Below are positions 11,155-21,102 of a DNA stretch of 42,645 nt, in pieces. Source of the DNA: Parasitella parasitica (Eukaryota; Mucoromycota; Mucoromycetes; Mucorales; Mucoraceae); NCBI GenBank assembly GCA_025201805.1, contig MU619390.1, forward strand, positions 16,876 through 59,520, read 5' to 3'. Under the pieces are notes generated by a model. That model saw nothing but the letters and a program-made list of their open reading frames with translations, made no database searches and was not told the DNA's origin. Position 1 is the stretch's first letter; every line of letters begins with the position of its first letter. Position numbers and translations under genes: made by a program.

Positions 11155-12599
11155 ATTGCTAATTCTGCGGAATTCTCTGGAGTTGACTTGAAATAAAAAT
11201 TCTGATCAACTATATACCAATATGCATTGTACTAATACCACTTGGTGTATGGGACAGCTTTTTATTAATTGCACGACACTGACATGCTTATCCAAGTACC
11301 TGGGAGCACTGAGATTTTTATCGAAAACCACAAACTTGAATAAATGGAAAGAAAATACACACTTTGATGGTATTAGTCTTCTAATCTATAATTACTCTAT
11401 CCATTTGATGAACATGGTTAGTTACGCCAACTAAGATCCAAGTTTGATTGATTGTATTGAAGACTTGTATGAAGACGATATTTCAGCAATTACAACAACA
11501 AAAAGCAAAAGAACTGAACAAATAATTAAAGGCCTTAGCTTCTCTGCTACCCTCATGTAATCGCAAACGGAAACGAGCAAATCAATGCAAATATTCACAA
11601 TGTAATTAACGATGCTTGAAACTACACTCATCCCGCCCTTTGTAAATATAATCTCTTATTCCATTAAAATAAAATCCAAAGTTAAACCATCCATGCTGGA
11701 ATTCTGCCATTCAAAGCTTTAAACGCATAAACTCTTATTCGATTTCTAGCTGCTCTGTCTCTCCAGCATTTGTTGTGTGTTTGCAAAAAGTTGCTGCCTT
11801 CGTATCTTTTCTGTAAACAAAATGAGAGTAGCACCGAATATACGAAGCCATATAAATTATTCATTATTCTGAGAGCATATTTGGTAAATGTCTGTAAATG
11901 GAGTCTCTCTAACTGACCTTTATCCTTTGTTTTGAACTTTGAAGTTACTGAGACTACAAAATGCGCATTTCAGGCTAGTCAAATGTTCAGATTAGTACAG
12001 ACGAAAACGCAAATTGGGTTTTGTCAAAAGTGTCAATTGAGAAATTCAAAAGCGCTATTTGGCACTGGAGGCACTGTATCATTCCTTTCAAGATTCTGTA
12101 AATGGATCTGTTTAGATCGAGAGAAAAAAAAAGGCAAGTCTGAAAGGTGTAGTGTAAGACACAAAAATGCTTAGCTTTTTATATATTTTTTGGATTGTCA
12201 GGTGAGACAGGGGAATGCAAGGGTGCTTGATGAATGCAGATCCTTACAACACGCATTTATAAGCTAATCAACAAGTTCTTCCTGTTGACATTTAAAATAT
12301 GCACATTTTCAGTATCATTGTACAGATTTCACATTGAATTATACAAACTGTAATAGCCCTGAAGAGTTCAACAGACATCCCGACAGGTAATATGTTTCTT
12401 CGTCATTTTGCCTCACGCTACTCGGGGCAACTATTAAAGAGTTTATTTTGGATGTCTGGCTGAACCACTTGGAACCCGAAATAAAGTTGGAACAAACATT
12501 TGCTTTTTCGAACTTTGCTTTTCTCGTGGCCTTGAGTTAAACATTGTGTCACGAGAATACTTGCTAAATTATCTCACCTTACAGTAAAAGTCTACAGGT
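11155..12599. other. 1.4-kb intergenic region, no gene seen
   Basis: AT-rich sequence lies between the 5' end of the unknown protein gene (minus) and the 3' end of the DMT transporter gene (minus). Open frames are all under 85 codons, with no domain signal and no plausible exon chain. The right end should hold the transporter 3' UTR and the left end the promoter of the gene starting at 11154. Confidence 0.55.
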
Positions 12600-13756
12600 T
12601 TATTTCTTTGAATGAGTATAGATTTTATGAACACCCATAGCAGATGTCATCAAGACAATGATCGATGCTCCAGAGATGCTATAGATATCTGGGTATTCGT
12701 GCAAGATGAAAATACCAAACAAGAATGCGAAAACGACATCATTCATACGCATAAGGGTTCCTGGTCCAGCAGGAGCCATCTGTAAACTAGAGAGGTCTTT
12801 AATATAGACAAAACAACGCACGAAACTGCAGTAATTACCCTTGATTTAAAAAGCATTGACCAACAAACGCAGACAAACCAACTAAAAGCAACATGACATA
12901 TTCATAAAGCCCGCGAGGCATAACGGGCGATTGGAATGAGATCAAGCCGATTGGAGCAATAACAACGGATACCAAGCCAAAGTAAACAACATGTACCAGG
13001 TAATGGGCACCTCTGCCAATCTTACGAACTGTAACATAGGCTACAGCCGACATCATGGCGCCCAGCAACGCACAAAGAATGGCAAATAATCTCTGCCATT
13101 CACTGATATCTTGATCTTTATGGGGCCCTTCCTCGACACCAAAAAGGAACTGAGGTTTAGACACCAGAATGACACCGATCATGCAAGCAACAGAACAAAT
13201 ACCATCGAATAATGTAAATGTTTCGCCTAGCACAATGGATGCAAGAATAGCAGTGCAAGCTGGTCCCAAGAAAAAGACAACTATATACCCAATGTAAATC
13301 AAATCAGACTCTGCCAAAGCTCTGCAGTCTTGTGTATAGATATTTACCAGTGGCATCAGCTAAAGGCAATTTAGTGATGCTGTAAAAGAATAGAGAAAGA
13401 CCTATAGTCCCAGCTAAACCTCTGAATAAAAGCCATTGACGTACGCCTGGCTTTCCCAAAGGATTGACTTTAAGAATTACACAGCCGAGTAAACCGAAAG
13501 CTGTTTGGACTATCGAGCGAGCAAACACAATTTCAAAAGAAGGGAAGCTGGTGCCACTCAATTTGACAAACAATGACATGGTAGAAAACCCAAGTGCTGA
13601 CAAGGTCATGAATAATAAACCGGTTATTTCTCTGCGTTTATTGTGTTGTTGAGCTCCTTGTGGATTTTTCTGAGCATTTTCAAGCAGTGGTGTGCTCTCG
13701 CTGTGGGTTACGTTGACAATGGCTGAAGTCGTACTTGTAGTATTGCCAGCACTCAT
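12600..13756 (-). CDS. EamA/DMT-family membrane transporter (SLC35G-like)
   Basis: Members of the drug/metabolite transporter superfamily move small solutes or nucleotide sugars across membranes; the substrate here is unknown. Exons are 13348-13756, 12839-13280 and 12600-12786, totalling 1038 nt or 345 aa. After a hydrophilic, Ser/Thr-rich N-tail of about 45 residues come about ten hydrophobic segments arranged as two EamA halves. Typical features are GLLFMTLSALGFSTMSLFVKL in segment 1, FEIVFARSIVQ leading segment 2, FYSITKLPLADAT before segment 5, and FLGPACTAILASIVLGE. The splice between exons 2 and 3 restores the run NQGLQMAPAGP, as expected before the last two helices. The overall pattern resembles the SLC35G1/acyl-malonyl condensing enzyme-like group, but the substrate cannot be read from sequence. 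Confidence 0.9.
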
Positions 13757-13868
13757 GTTCTTTAATGAAAAAGAGAGAGAAAAAAAAAATACAGCAAAAA
13801 AAATTTTAGCTGCTTCTTAAAATTCATGAGCTTTTTATTTCGCAAATACATGCGAATCATGACATTTT

Positions 13869-14944
13869 CTAAAGATACACTCCATTGTCGACGACTCGTT
13901 TGCAGCCGTAAGTACTTCTACCGGCATTGCAATCAGCATAATGGTCACAGCATCTCATGCAATAATGTCCGCCATCAGGTTCAATCAAGCCAACATAGTA
14001 TTTGTAGCCATAACACATGGAATTGGGGGGAGATCCCTTACCATGGTTGTCATACTGTCCACCGCCGTCTTGAGTGGAAAGTTCCCAAGCAGCAGGTTTA
14101 AAATTACCTGTAACTTGGACGTAGCCAGCAGTGGTGTTTTCGAAAAAGTAGGAGGTCTCAATGAAGGTGACAGGCAAAGTACGGGCACCAGGTGCTTTGG
14201 CATTATTTTTTAAACAGAAAGAGACAGCATTCTTTTCCGACTTGGAAATGGCTTCAGCGTCAGCCTTGTCATTATTGTCATCCTTGCCACCGGGGCTACT
14301 AGGCAAGAAAAGACAGAAATCAGTCTTGCTGCTAACTTGAACTGTCAATCCATAATTGTAGACGAGATTAGTAGAGATTGGAACAGTTGTGGAAGAGGTG
14401 CTAGTAGACTTTTTGGTAGTGGTACTAGTCTTTTTGATGGTGGTAGTAGTCTTTTAGGTGGTAGTAGTAGTCTTTTTGGTGGTAGTAGTAGTCTTTTTAG
14501 TGGTAGTAGTAGTCTTTTTAGTGGTAGTAGTCTTTTTGGTATTAGTAGTCTTTTTGGTATTAGTAGTCTTTTTGGTAGTAGTAGTAGTAGTCCTTTTGAG
14601 GGTAGAAGTGCTTAAACATAATTTCTGAGCAACTTGTAAATTATTGCATTTAACATTAACTGCAATTAATGATGAGTCAAGGGAATGGGATCAATGATAA
14701 TATATGCCCTCTTACTTTGACTATTCAAGGAGGTTAACTTGGAGATAGAAATTTCAGCTTTTGATGCAATCTTCAAACACTATCATAGGGAAAATGATGA
14801 GCATTTAAAGCCATATCGAGACAATTAACCTACAGAATCACCAGAGACAACCTTGTATGTCTTTGAGCAATTAGCAGGTATTGCTTCAACAGACATTGTA
14901 GCAGCAATAATGTATGCAATTACAATCACAATCAGGTTACGCAT
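13869..14944 (-). pseudogene. Secreted LysM protein with Thr/Lys linker, interrupted by one in-frame stop
   Basis: Exons are 14834-14944, 14716-14779 and 13869-14659, giving 322 codons including stops. A signal peptide (MRNLIVIVIAYIIAA...) is followed by one LysM domain, about residues 28-75 (TYKVVSGDSCLKIASKAEIS, then VKCNNLQVAQKLCL), split by two phase-correct introns. Next come a Thr/Lys tandem-repeat linker and a C-terminal Cys-rich domain of about 155 residues (GGGQYDNHGKGSPPNSMC, then HYCMRCCDHYADCNAGRSTYGC), a type seen in secreted proteins of several fungi. LysM binds chitin or chitooligosaccharides; related effectors shield hyphae or hide chitin. In the linker, plus-strand 14454-14456 is tta, so the coding strand reads TAA where neighbouring repeat copies have AAA. 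Everything on both sides stays open in the same frame. It may be a recent pseudogene, a truncated allele, a readthrough gene or a base error in a repeat. Confidence 0.8.
14403..14592 (-). repeat. Thr/Lys-coding tandem repeat (15-21 nt units)
   Basis: On the plus strand, units built from agtagt plus ctttttggtggt and variants repeat about ten times. In the coding frame they read Thr-Thr-...-Lys-Lys. One unit carries T-to-A at plus-strand 14456, which creates the in-frame TAA. The linker is probably heavily O-mannosylated. Confidence 0.85.
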
Positions 14945-16600
14945 TGTTAAGGAAAGTATGAAGAGAAAAGCTGCAATAAAATAGCAATTTTAGGCATGCT
15001 TAAATGAAGGACAAAAAGAAAGGTTACACCTTTTAAATGTATTGCAATAAATGATAAATGCCGCAATAAAATACAGACCTTTTCTTCCTTCATCATGGCA
15101 CAATGTGCAAGTCAGTGCAACGCATGTAGAGTTGTACTTGATTTCTCTAATCATAGACTGAGTACGGATCCCTCTTTACCTTACTAGCATTTTTGCATGC
15201 TCTCTTATTTTAAGATAACAGCTCAGTTTGAGCTTTTTTTTTATTCTACGTTTCTCTAACTTGCAGACTCACCAGAGGAGCATTGTAAAGATTGACCTGA
15301 ATAACAATACCAGGGAATAAAATCTAGATTCAGGAACCACAGAAAAAGTTATTTTCAGACCGGACCTGACCCAAAACAGACAGTCTATGTGTAGCTTAAT
15401 TCTCCCAAGTTTTTGGAGAACGAGGCGCTCGCTCCAAATTGGGATTATGAAGTACAGTGTCTTTACGTTTAAGAAATTTTAGAAAGATTTGTTCATCTGT
15501 ATGAATGTTTGACCATCAATGTGGAGAGTAAGCATCACAAAATAAAATAAAAAAATAAAAAAAACCCATGGCAGGTCGGTTTACTAGCTTAAAACGCATG
15601 TTAGCATTTTGTGCGAATAACGGGTACAACCTTGACAGTCTCAAGGTGAAAATTTCAGGATCGTTTCCAGCTCTGTCAGTGTTGCGTAGATACAACCACT
15701 GATAAGGCTGACTGAAATTTACATAAAACTATTGGAGGTTTGGAGATTGGTACACATCTGTTTCTATAAGCCCGTTACGTGCAGAAGCTATTTCTTTTAC
15801 AAACAGTTGAAAATGCGATGCTTTCGTAACATGCCGTGGTGCTCTCTTTGTGCAACCATCATTTGCTTTTTTTTCGGGATCTGCGGAGAGGATGCATGCA
15901 GATCAAAATAGTCAGGTTTGTGCCTGCTGGCGTATTACTGAACATCTGTTATGTGTATTGCACGTATCGGGCGTACTAAACAAATCTATGGTATCTTGGA
16001 TTACAAGATTGTTATACCAGAATAAGACCCTTTCAATGGGTGTGCATTGCGTTTATGGCCATTAGGTAACTTCAGTATATACTAGGTTGAAGCACGGTTA
16101 TGAACTATTGTGAATATTACGCAAGTATTCATCACATGAACATTTGATTTCTACTGCATTTTCGTCAGTTTAATGATGACTTTGGTCCTGACACTAACAT
16201 ATACACAAACAATTTCCATCTGAACATCACTGCGAATAATACAATATTGAATCAATCCTAAAAGAGAGATGCAGATATACAACCTGCTACATTTACTGTG
16301 CGTGTACACATACCATGGCAATAGGGATATAATCAACATGTCTATGTTGCATGGATATAATTAATTCTTGGCCATTAATTTGCTATGCATGTAAGGAGTG
16401 CTTATTTTGGGTTGTTTTTAGAATTTATCGTATGCCCATAGATGCATATTCATGCCAGAATGGGACAAATTGTAAGCTTTGGTACCACAAAAATATACTG
16501 CAGCTGTTTCAAAATGCAAATTTCTTTGAATATTTAAGGATCTTCCCCAAGCATCACTCTTTGTCTCTCATCAATTCACTGATACAAGCCAACAGACAAA
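14945..16600. other. 1.65-kb intergenic region, no gene seen
   Basis: AT-rich DNA lies between two divergently transcribed secreted-protein genes, the LysM gene (minus, start 14944) and the Cys-rich gene (plus, start 16601). It therefore holds both promoters. A TATA-like tatttaagg sits at about 16529-16537, 64-72 nt before the ATG at 16601. An A-rich tract (aaaataaaataaaaaa) is at about 15538-15565. Open frames are short and unremarkable. Confidence 0.55.
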
Positions 16601-16888
16601 ATGCTTAAATTTTCTGCCATCTGTATCTTACTAACTGCTGTTACTGTTGCTTTTGGCTGTGATACTGCCTGTAGTGCGGCCCAAGAACGAAACGGTCGTT
16701 GTTATTACAGTTGTACGGATGGTGCTTGCCATATGTCTAGTGGTCATCATAGGGATCAGTTTCTTAACGGATTAGGCACTCGCGGCTATGACTGCAAACC
16801 AGAAGGTGCCGGCTCTCTCTCTTGCGCAAAGACAGGCGACTTTGGTGGATGCTGGGCTCACAAATGGACCTGTGGTCAGGGATGCTAA
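16601..16888 (+). CDS. Small secreted cysteine-rich protein, 95 aa
   Basis: A single intronless frame starts with a clear signal peptide (residues 1-19, MLKFSAICILLTAVTVAFG). The mature chain of about 76 residues has ten cysteines, at 20, 24, 34, 38, 43, 65, 75, 84, 91 and 95, enough for five disulfides. The last residue is Cys. Glycine and aromatic residues are abundant (GGCWAHKWTC). A TATA-like element lies 64-72 nt upstream, and an aaataaa sequence follows the stop at about 16908. I do not recognise the family. The form is that of fungal small secreted proteins, which include antimicrobial peptides and effectors; its role cannot be deduced. Confidence 0.82.
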   Translation: MLKFSAICILLTAVTVAFGCDTACSAAQERNGRCYYSCTDGACHMSSGHHRDQFLNGLGTRGYDCKPEGAGSLSCAKTGDFGGCWAHKWTCGQGC

Positions 16889-17419
16889 CTTTATCATTTT
16901 GTCTTGAAAAATAAATGATCTGCATATAACGCCCAAATTGGGGTTCGTCCTATTTTGCTAATTGCTTTGCTGAAAAAAAAAAAAACAAATTGCAACGTGC
17001 CTAAGATAAGCTTTGGCACAGTAACTTGAAAAAGATATAAACCTTTGCTTCTTCATGTTTTGAACCCCTCGCTTTACCAGGAATTATTTCTTTTAGAGAT
17101 ATTATCTATTGTAAAAGGGTATCAAAAAAGTCCAAAAAGGTGTACTAGAATAATCTTTGTAATATACGCTATTATTGATTTCTCAATATGAGCAAGTTAA
17201 ATAGCTGTAATCTACCCCAAAGCTTTTCGTTCATGCAAGACGATAGATTTTTGGCAGGCTCAAGTTCCTGGCGAAAACGCTCATCTACCACTTACTCCAA
17301 ACCTCAGCCTGAAAACATTTAATAAGCACCAACGAGAAACAATCTAACAGGCCTTGAAGAGAGTTTTTATAGAGAAAACAGGGCTGCTATTTACAAAAAT
17401 GCGTTTGATTTTATTACAT
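16889..17419. other. Convergent intergenic region
   Basis: The region lies between the Cys-rich gene (plus) and the TPA1-type gene (minus), so it should hold both 3' UTRs. It contains a 14-nt A run at about 16973-16985. No gene was seen. Confidence 0.6.
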
Positions 17420-19113
17420 TCAGTCTTCTTCTTCCTCGTCCTCATTATCGAGACCTTCCTCTAAATCATATTCATACGCAACATCCCAGCGAGATCCAGG
17501 AGCTTTTGCACTGACATATTTGATAAAGCGCATGACGCCTTCATCCCTCAAAACCAAACTAAGTTCATTTTGTCCAGCGGGCAAGGTTAGTAGAGCTCCA
17601 TCTTCATCTGCAGCCTTGTATGTTGCAGGATCCTCTTCTTCATCGTGCGGGGCCATATAGCATTCATAACCGCCAACATCGCCATCCTCCCAAGCACCGG
17701 GTTGGTCGACATGACAGAAAGTGACATCCAAAACCCCCTGGCCTCTTGTATTCGTGGTAGCCAATGTATAATCATGGCCGGGTCTAAAACGACGTGCCTC
17801 ACCACGATATCCCACAGCTAAAAGTTGAGTCATAGCAGCAAGCCATAATCTAAATGCTTCAGACCCAAATCTAGCCTTGAGGTAGGCGAAAATATCGTCG
17901 TCATTCTTTGCATTATTTACCATGTATCTTGAGCGATGAGGAGGGCCTTGGACAGCCCAGCCTTCACGGACACCAGTTCCATGCGGGACAATTCGATGAC
18001 CTTCAATCAAGTTATCCTCAGTATCCATCCTTGTAGTTGCAGCCATCAGTTTGGCCAAGGTGGGCTCATTCAAAATTTCTTTGCATTGAACTGCCGACTC
18101 GTCCAAGAAGCGCTCAGACATTTGCGATACAATCTTCAGGTCTAAATAGTAAGGATTCATCCATTCTGCAAGCTCTACCATAACATCTTCTGTCAATCCA
18201 ACAATCTCGTCCTCTTCGGGGTTCTGAATTTGGTATTTGGTGAATCGATCGCTAGAGTCTTGTTCCTCCTGAAGCTGTTCCAGAGAAGACTTGGCAGCAT
18301 CGGATTCTTCCTGAGATTGCTCCTTGAAGCCAAATTCGCCTTCTTGAGGTATATGGAACCAACCTGAAATAGACAGACGGTTCCCAGGGCCAACAACCTC
18401 TTCCACGGAATGGAACGAATGTCCTGGTTGGACAGTAAACATGACAAACTGGTTCCATTGAGGGGGTATCACAACGGTAGGCTCAGATGCAGGAATGCCC
18501 TTTTCAATCACAGGGTAAAGCTCAAGAGCGCCGCCATCTTCAGGCTGCCACGGTTTTGCGGGATCCGTCAGGTACAAAATGTACGACACACGACGAGTGC
18601 CAATCACATCATCGTGATTAAGTAGATGACATCCAGCCTGGTAGGAGTTGATGCTCATATCCATTTTTGTGCCTGACAAAGGACCGCAGTCTGTTACCTT
18701 CGAGATGAAACTGCGAAATTCAGCAGAATAAATGGCATTTCGAAGCTCAAACAAACTGGACAGCTGCTCAAGTTCGTCCTTGGGAAGCCCGTCCAAGTTG
18801 GCCAGATCACCGGTTTGATTGACCTGTACACTATCAGTATCAGCCAGCCTATATATATATTTTTCAGAATGTTGCATATGAAACTCACCTTGTAAATGTC
18901 GGTTTCCTTTAGCGTAAAGTGCAAGTTGGATAAAATCTCTTTACGGACCCTTCTCAGCAATTCATCATTGAGTAATGTGTCAATCTTACAGTGAAGGTAA
19001 GGCTTTGATTCTCTGAATTGCTTGTGAATAACGGCCGTGGAATCAGCCCCCAACAAACCCTTGTGGAACTTTTCTTCAGTATTAGTATCGAGTTTTTGTC
19101 GCTTGTTGGCCAT
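17420..19113 (-). CDS. TPA1: TPA1/Ofd1-type prolyl hydroxylase (2-oxoglutarate/Fe(II) oxygenase)
   Basis: TPA1/Ofd1/OGFOD1 enzymes hydroxylate a proline of ribosomal protein uS12 and affect translation termination; in fission yeast Ofd1 also controls the oxygen-responsive factor Sre1. Exons are 18889-19113 and 17420-18823, totalling 1629 nt or 542 aa, within the fungal size range. The N-terminal catalytic double-stranded beta-helix carries the iron triad: His145 and Asp147 in HLLNHDDV, and His213 in GHSFHSV. Arg224 (NRLSISGWFH) should bind 2-oxoglutarate. A C-terminal Ofd1-like domain follows, about residues 290-540, ending in a very acidic tail (NEDEEEEED). An alternative acceptor just after the TA run is ruled out by an immediate stop. 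The gene is the downstream member of a same-strand trio with UQCC2-like and Hop2. Confidence 0.93.
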
Positions 19114-19284
19114 GATGGCTTGATGGAAAGAATGGAAATGTAAAAAGGAAAACAAGTGGCTTTTGTCCCTGTCAATAAAATATGTACAAAAAAAAAAAAA
19201 AGCGGGGAGATCAAACAAATGCACATCCACACACACACATGCAAAGGGATTGATAAAAATTTTATTTACAACAGGTATCATGGT

Positions 19285-19702
19285 CTATTTTCGTTGATTG
19301 AGCAACTTGGCCAAAAAGCCTTGGCTTCCGTCTTTGTTGGCGCCAAGAGATGACAGCATGCTGGAGTAGTATTTTGGATTGCTGGCAGGAGACAAAATTT
19401 TCTCTGACAATGTGTACTGAAAGACACAGTTAATGTAAATGCTCCTACAGAGAATTATGCTAGGCTATAATTACCTTCTCCTTGAATTCATTGTTCAAAA
19501 GCTTTTGTAATGACAGTAATTCTCTCTCTGCTTGAGCAACGTTTAGAGCCTCTTCATTTAAAAGCGGCTTTCTGAATGTTTCCTCGATTCGGGTGGATAA
19601 AACCTGCTTCAAATCTCTGTTGGGCCGAACTTTATCAACGGGCCACTTCTGGATTACTTTTAAAAACGAACGATACAAAGGTTGAATTTCATTTGAAGCC
19701 AT
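19285..19702 (-). CDS. UQCC2/Cbp6-like mitochondrial complex III assembly factor
   Basis: Exons are 19475-19702 and 19285-19416, totalling 360 nt or 119 aa. The N-terminus (IQPLYRSFLKVIQKWPVDK, then RPNRDLKQVLSTRIEETFRK) matches the pattern of human UQCC2 (YRRFLKLCEEWPVDE...RDLG...R). It also fits the related yeast Cbp6, which forms the factor that stabilises newly made cytochrome b with Cbp3/UQCC1. The protein is expected in the mitochondrial matrix, at mitoribosomes. Only 82 nt separate its ATG from the stop of the Hop2 gene upstream, so its promoter must be very short or lie within the Hop2 3' exon. An upstream in-frame ATG exists at 19840. Confidence 0.82.
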
Positions 19703-19784
19703 GTTGCTATTTATTGGTAGAAAAGGAAAAGATGAAGGCGAAAGCCAGGGTTGTGTAATCTTCTGTCCCGAATAATCCGGGCTT

Positions 19785-20735
19785 TTAAAGATTGACAAGC
19801 GGATCCTGTTCGAACGGTATAGGATCTTCTTCAATACCAAGCTCTTCTTTTAGCTCTCTTGGGTTTCCAGGATAATGCTCGGTGACAGTTTTGAATATGT
19901 CTCGAAACTGGTTGCTTAATTGTTAGTGCTGGTATCCAGCGATCCAAGGTAGAAATGCACACATACCATGCCTCTTCGTTTCCTCCATAATTGTCTGTAT
20001 GTGTCGTATTCGTCGTCGGCTCGTTTCCTCTTCTCTGGTGGGATTAACACAGTGCCAGTTTTCAATGCGGTTAATTTTTCTCTCAGCTGAGCATTCTATA
20101 AGCAAACTTTAACAGTTAGAAAAAAAGGGGGAGGGGGCGCAAGGAGCAGAATTACAAGGACACAAAACCTCGGCTTTAGTCTTTTCTAATAGTCCTTTCG
20201 CTTCAGATGTTGTCGGTTCGCTTTTTATTTTTGCTAGCGCTGTAAAAAGAAAATTATTGCATCAAGACCTAAAGCAAATGCATAGGCTTACTTTGATCTA
20301 GCTGTTTATTTTCAGCTGATAGCTTTTCATGCTCCTCAGTTAGCTCATCCATTGACTTTTGCAGCGCATTGATTTCCTCCTCTGAAGGCACGTCGTCCAG
20401 TGATTGCTTGATCAAGTAAATCACTGTCTTGCCGTACGTTTTTGATACAATAAGGTCGTCCCTGATCAATTGATCAAGTGCTTTTACGACAGAGCCTTTT
20501 GTGTACTTTGCATGCAAGTTATTGAATATGTCAGCTATTTGACGCCATGTTAATACTCTGCTCTGTTGATTATCTGAACTTTACTACGGTACTGGCGCTG
20601 TAAGGTCTGTTTACTCTGGTCAGGTACTCGAGCACAGCAGATTCTAAATCAGTGAGGCTTAGGGCATGCATAGCCAGTTACCAATCGATTACTACCTTCT
20701 TCTTTTTTATCACTATTAGTCTTCTTTTTTGCCAT
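19785..20735 (-). CDS. HOP2: Hop2/TBPIP homologous-pairing protein
   Basis: Hop2, with Mnd1, helps the recombinases Dmc1 and Rad51 pair homologous chromosomes in meiosis. Exons are 20696-20735, 20593-20643, 20292-20534, 20169-20239, 19967-20095 and 19785-19907, totalling 657 nt or 218 aa, which is the usual Hop2 length. A Lys-rich start (MAKKKTNSDKKEE) leads into the winged helix (ESAVLEYLTRVNRPYSA, then DIFNNLHAKYTKGSVVKALD, then KTYGKTVIYL). A leucine-zipper coiled coil covers about residues 90-150, and the C-terminal segment holds FRDIFKTVTEHYPGNP. The six-exon model is hand-built. The join that creates NRPYSATDIFNNL is strongly supported by the family and by a tattaac branch site. Confidence 0.9.
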
Positions 20736-21102
20736 ATGTTTTTCGGGTTCAACAAAGAAGAGCTTATGCGGTTTACGAGTAAGGTATATACTTGTGCGTG
20801 TACCAATCCAGACACTTTAAACCACCGGACTTGCAGCATGGACCTGAGAAATGGCAATTGTTCACAGTAACGGTCCGGCTTGGCTGTCTCGATAGCCTAC
20901 ATACAGCTTGGAGGATCATGGCTATAGTTTTCCCTTGCAGTTTTTTTTTCCAACGAAATCACTCTAGGTAATTCACGTTGGCCAATGGTAAATCCGCAAT
21001 AGTGGGATTTCAGCAACATTTTTTTTTATTTTTTATTTTCATTTTTATTTTTATTTTTATTTTTTTGTCAAGAGGCTGTATCTTGTTGCGATACAAAAAG
21101 GA
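20736..21102. promoter_or_regulatory. Divergent promoter region of Hop2 and the hydrolase-phosphatase gene
   Basis: The 367-nt spacer ends in a T-rich ttttta tract at about 21019-21066, just before the plus-strand ATG at 21103. It could act as a poly(dA:dT) promoter element for that gene. No gene was seen. Confidence 0.5.

Noticed and set aside
14337-14615. Plus-strand frame of 92 codons rich in Ser/Gly/Leu/Phe
   Set aside because: It is the antisense shadow of the Thr/Lys repeat in the LysM gene.
18824-18877. ATG at 18877 as the start of the TPA1-type protein
   Set aside because: It lies inside the intron. The upstream exon from 19113 supplies the N-terminal part of the catalytic domain and joins in phase.
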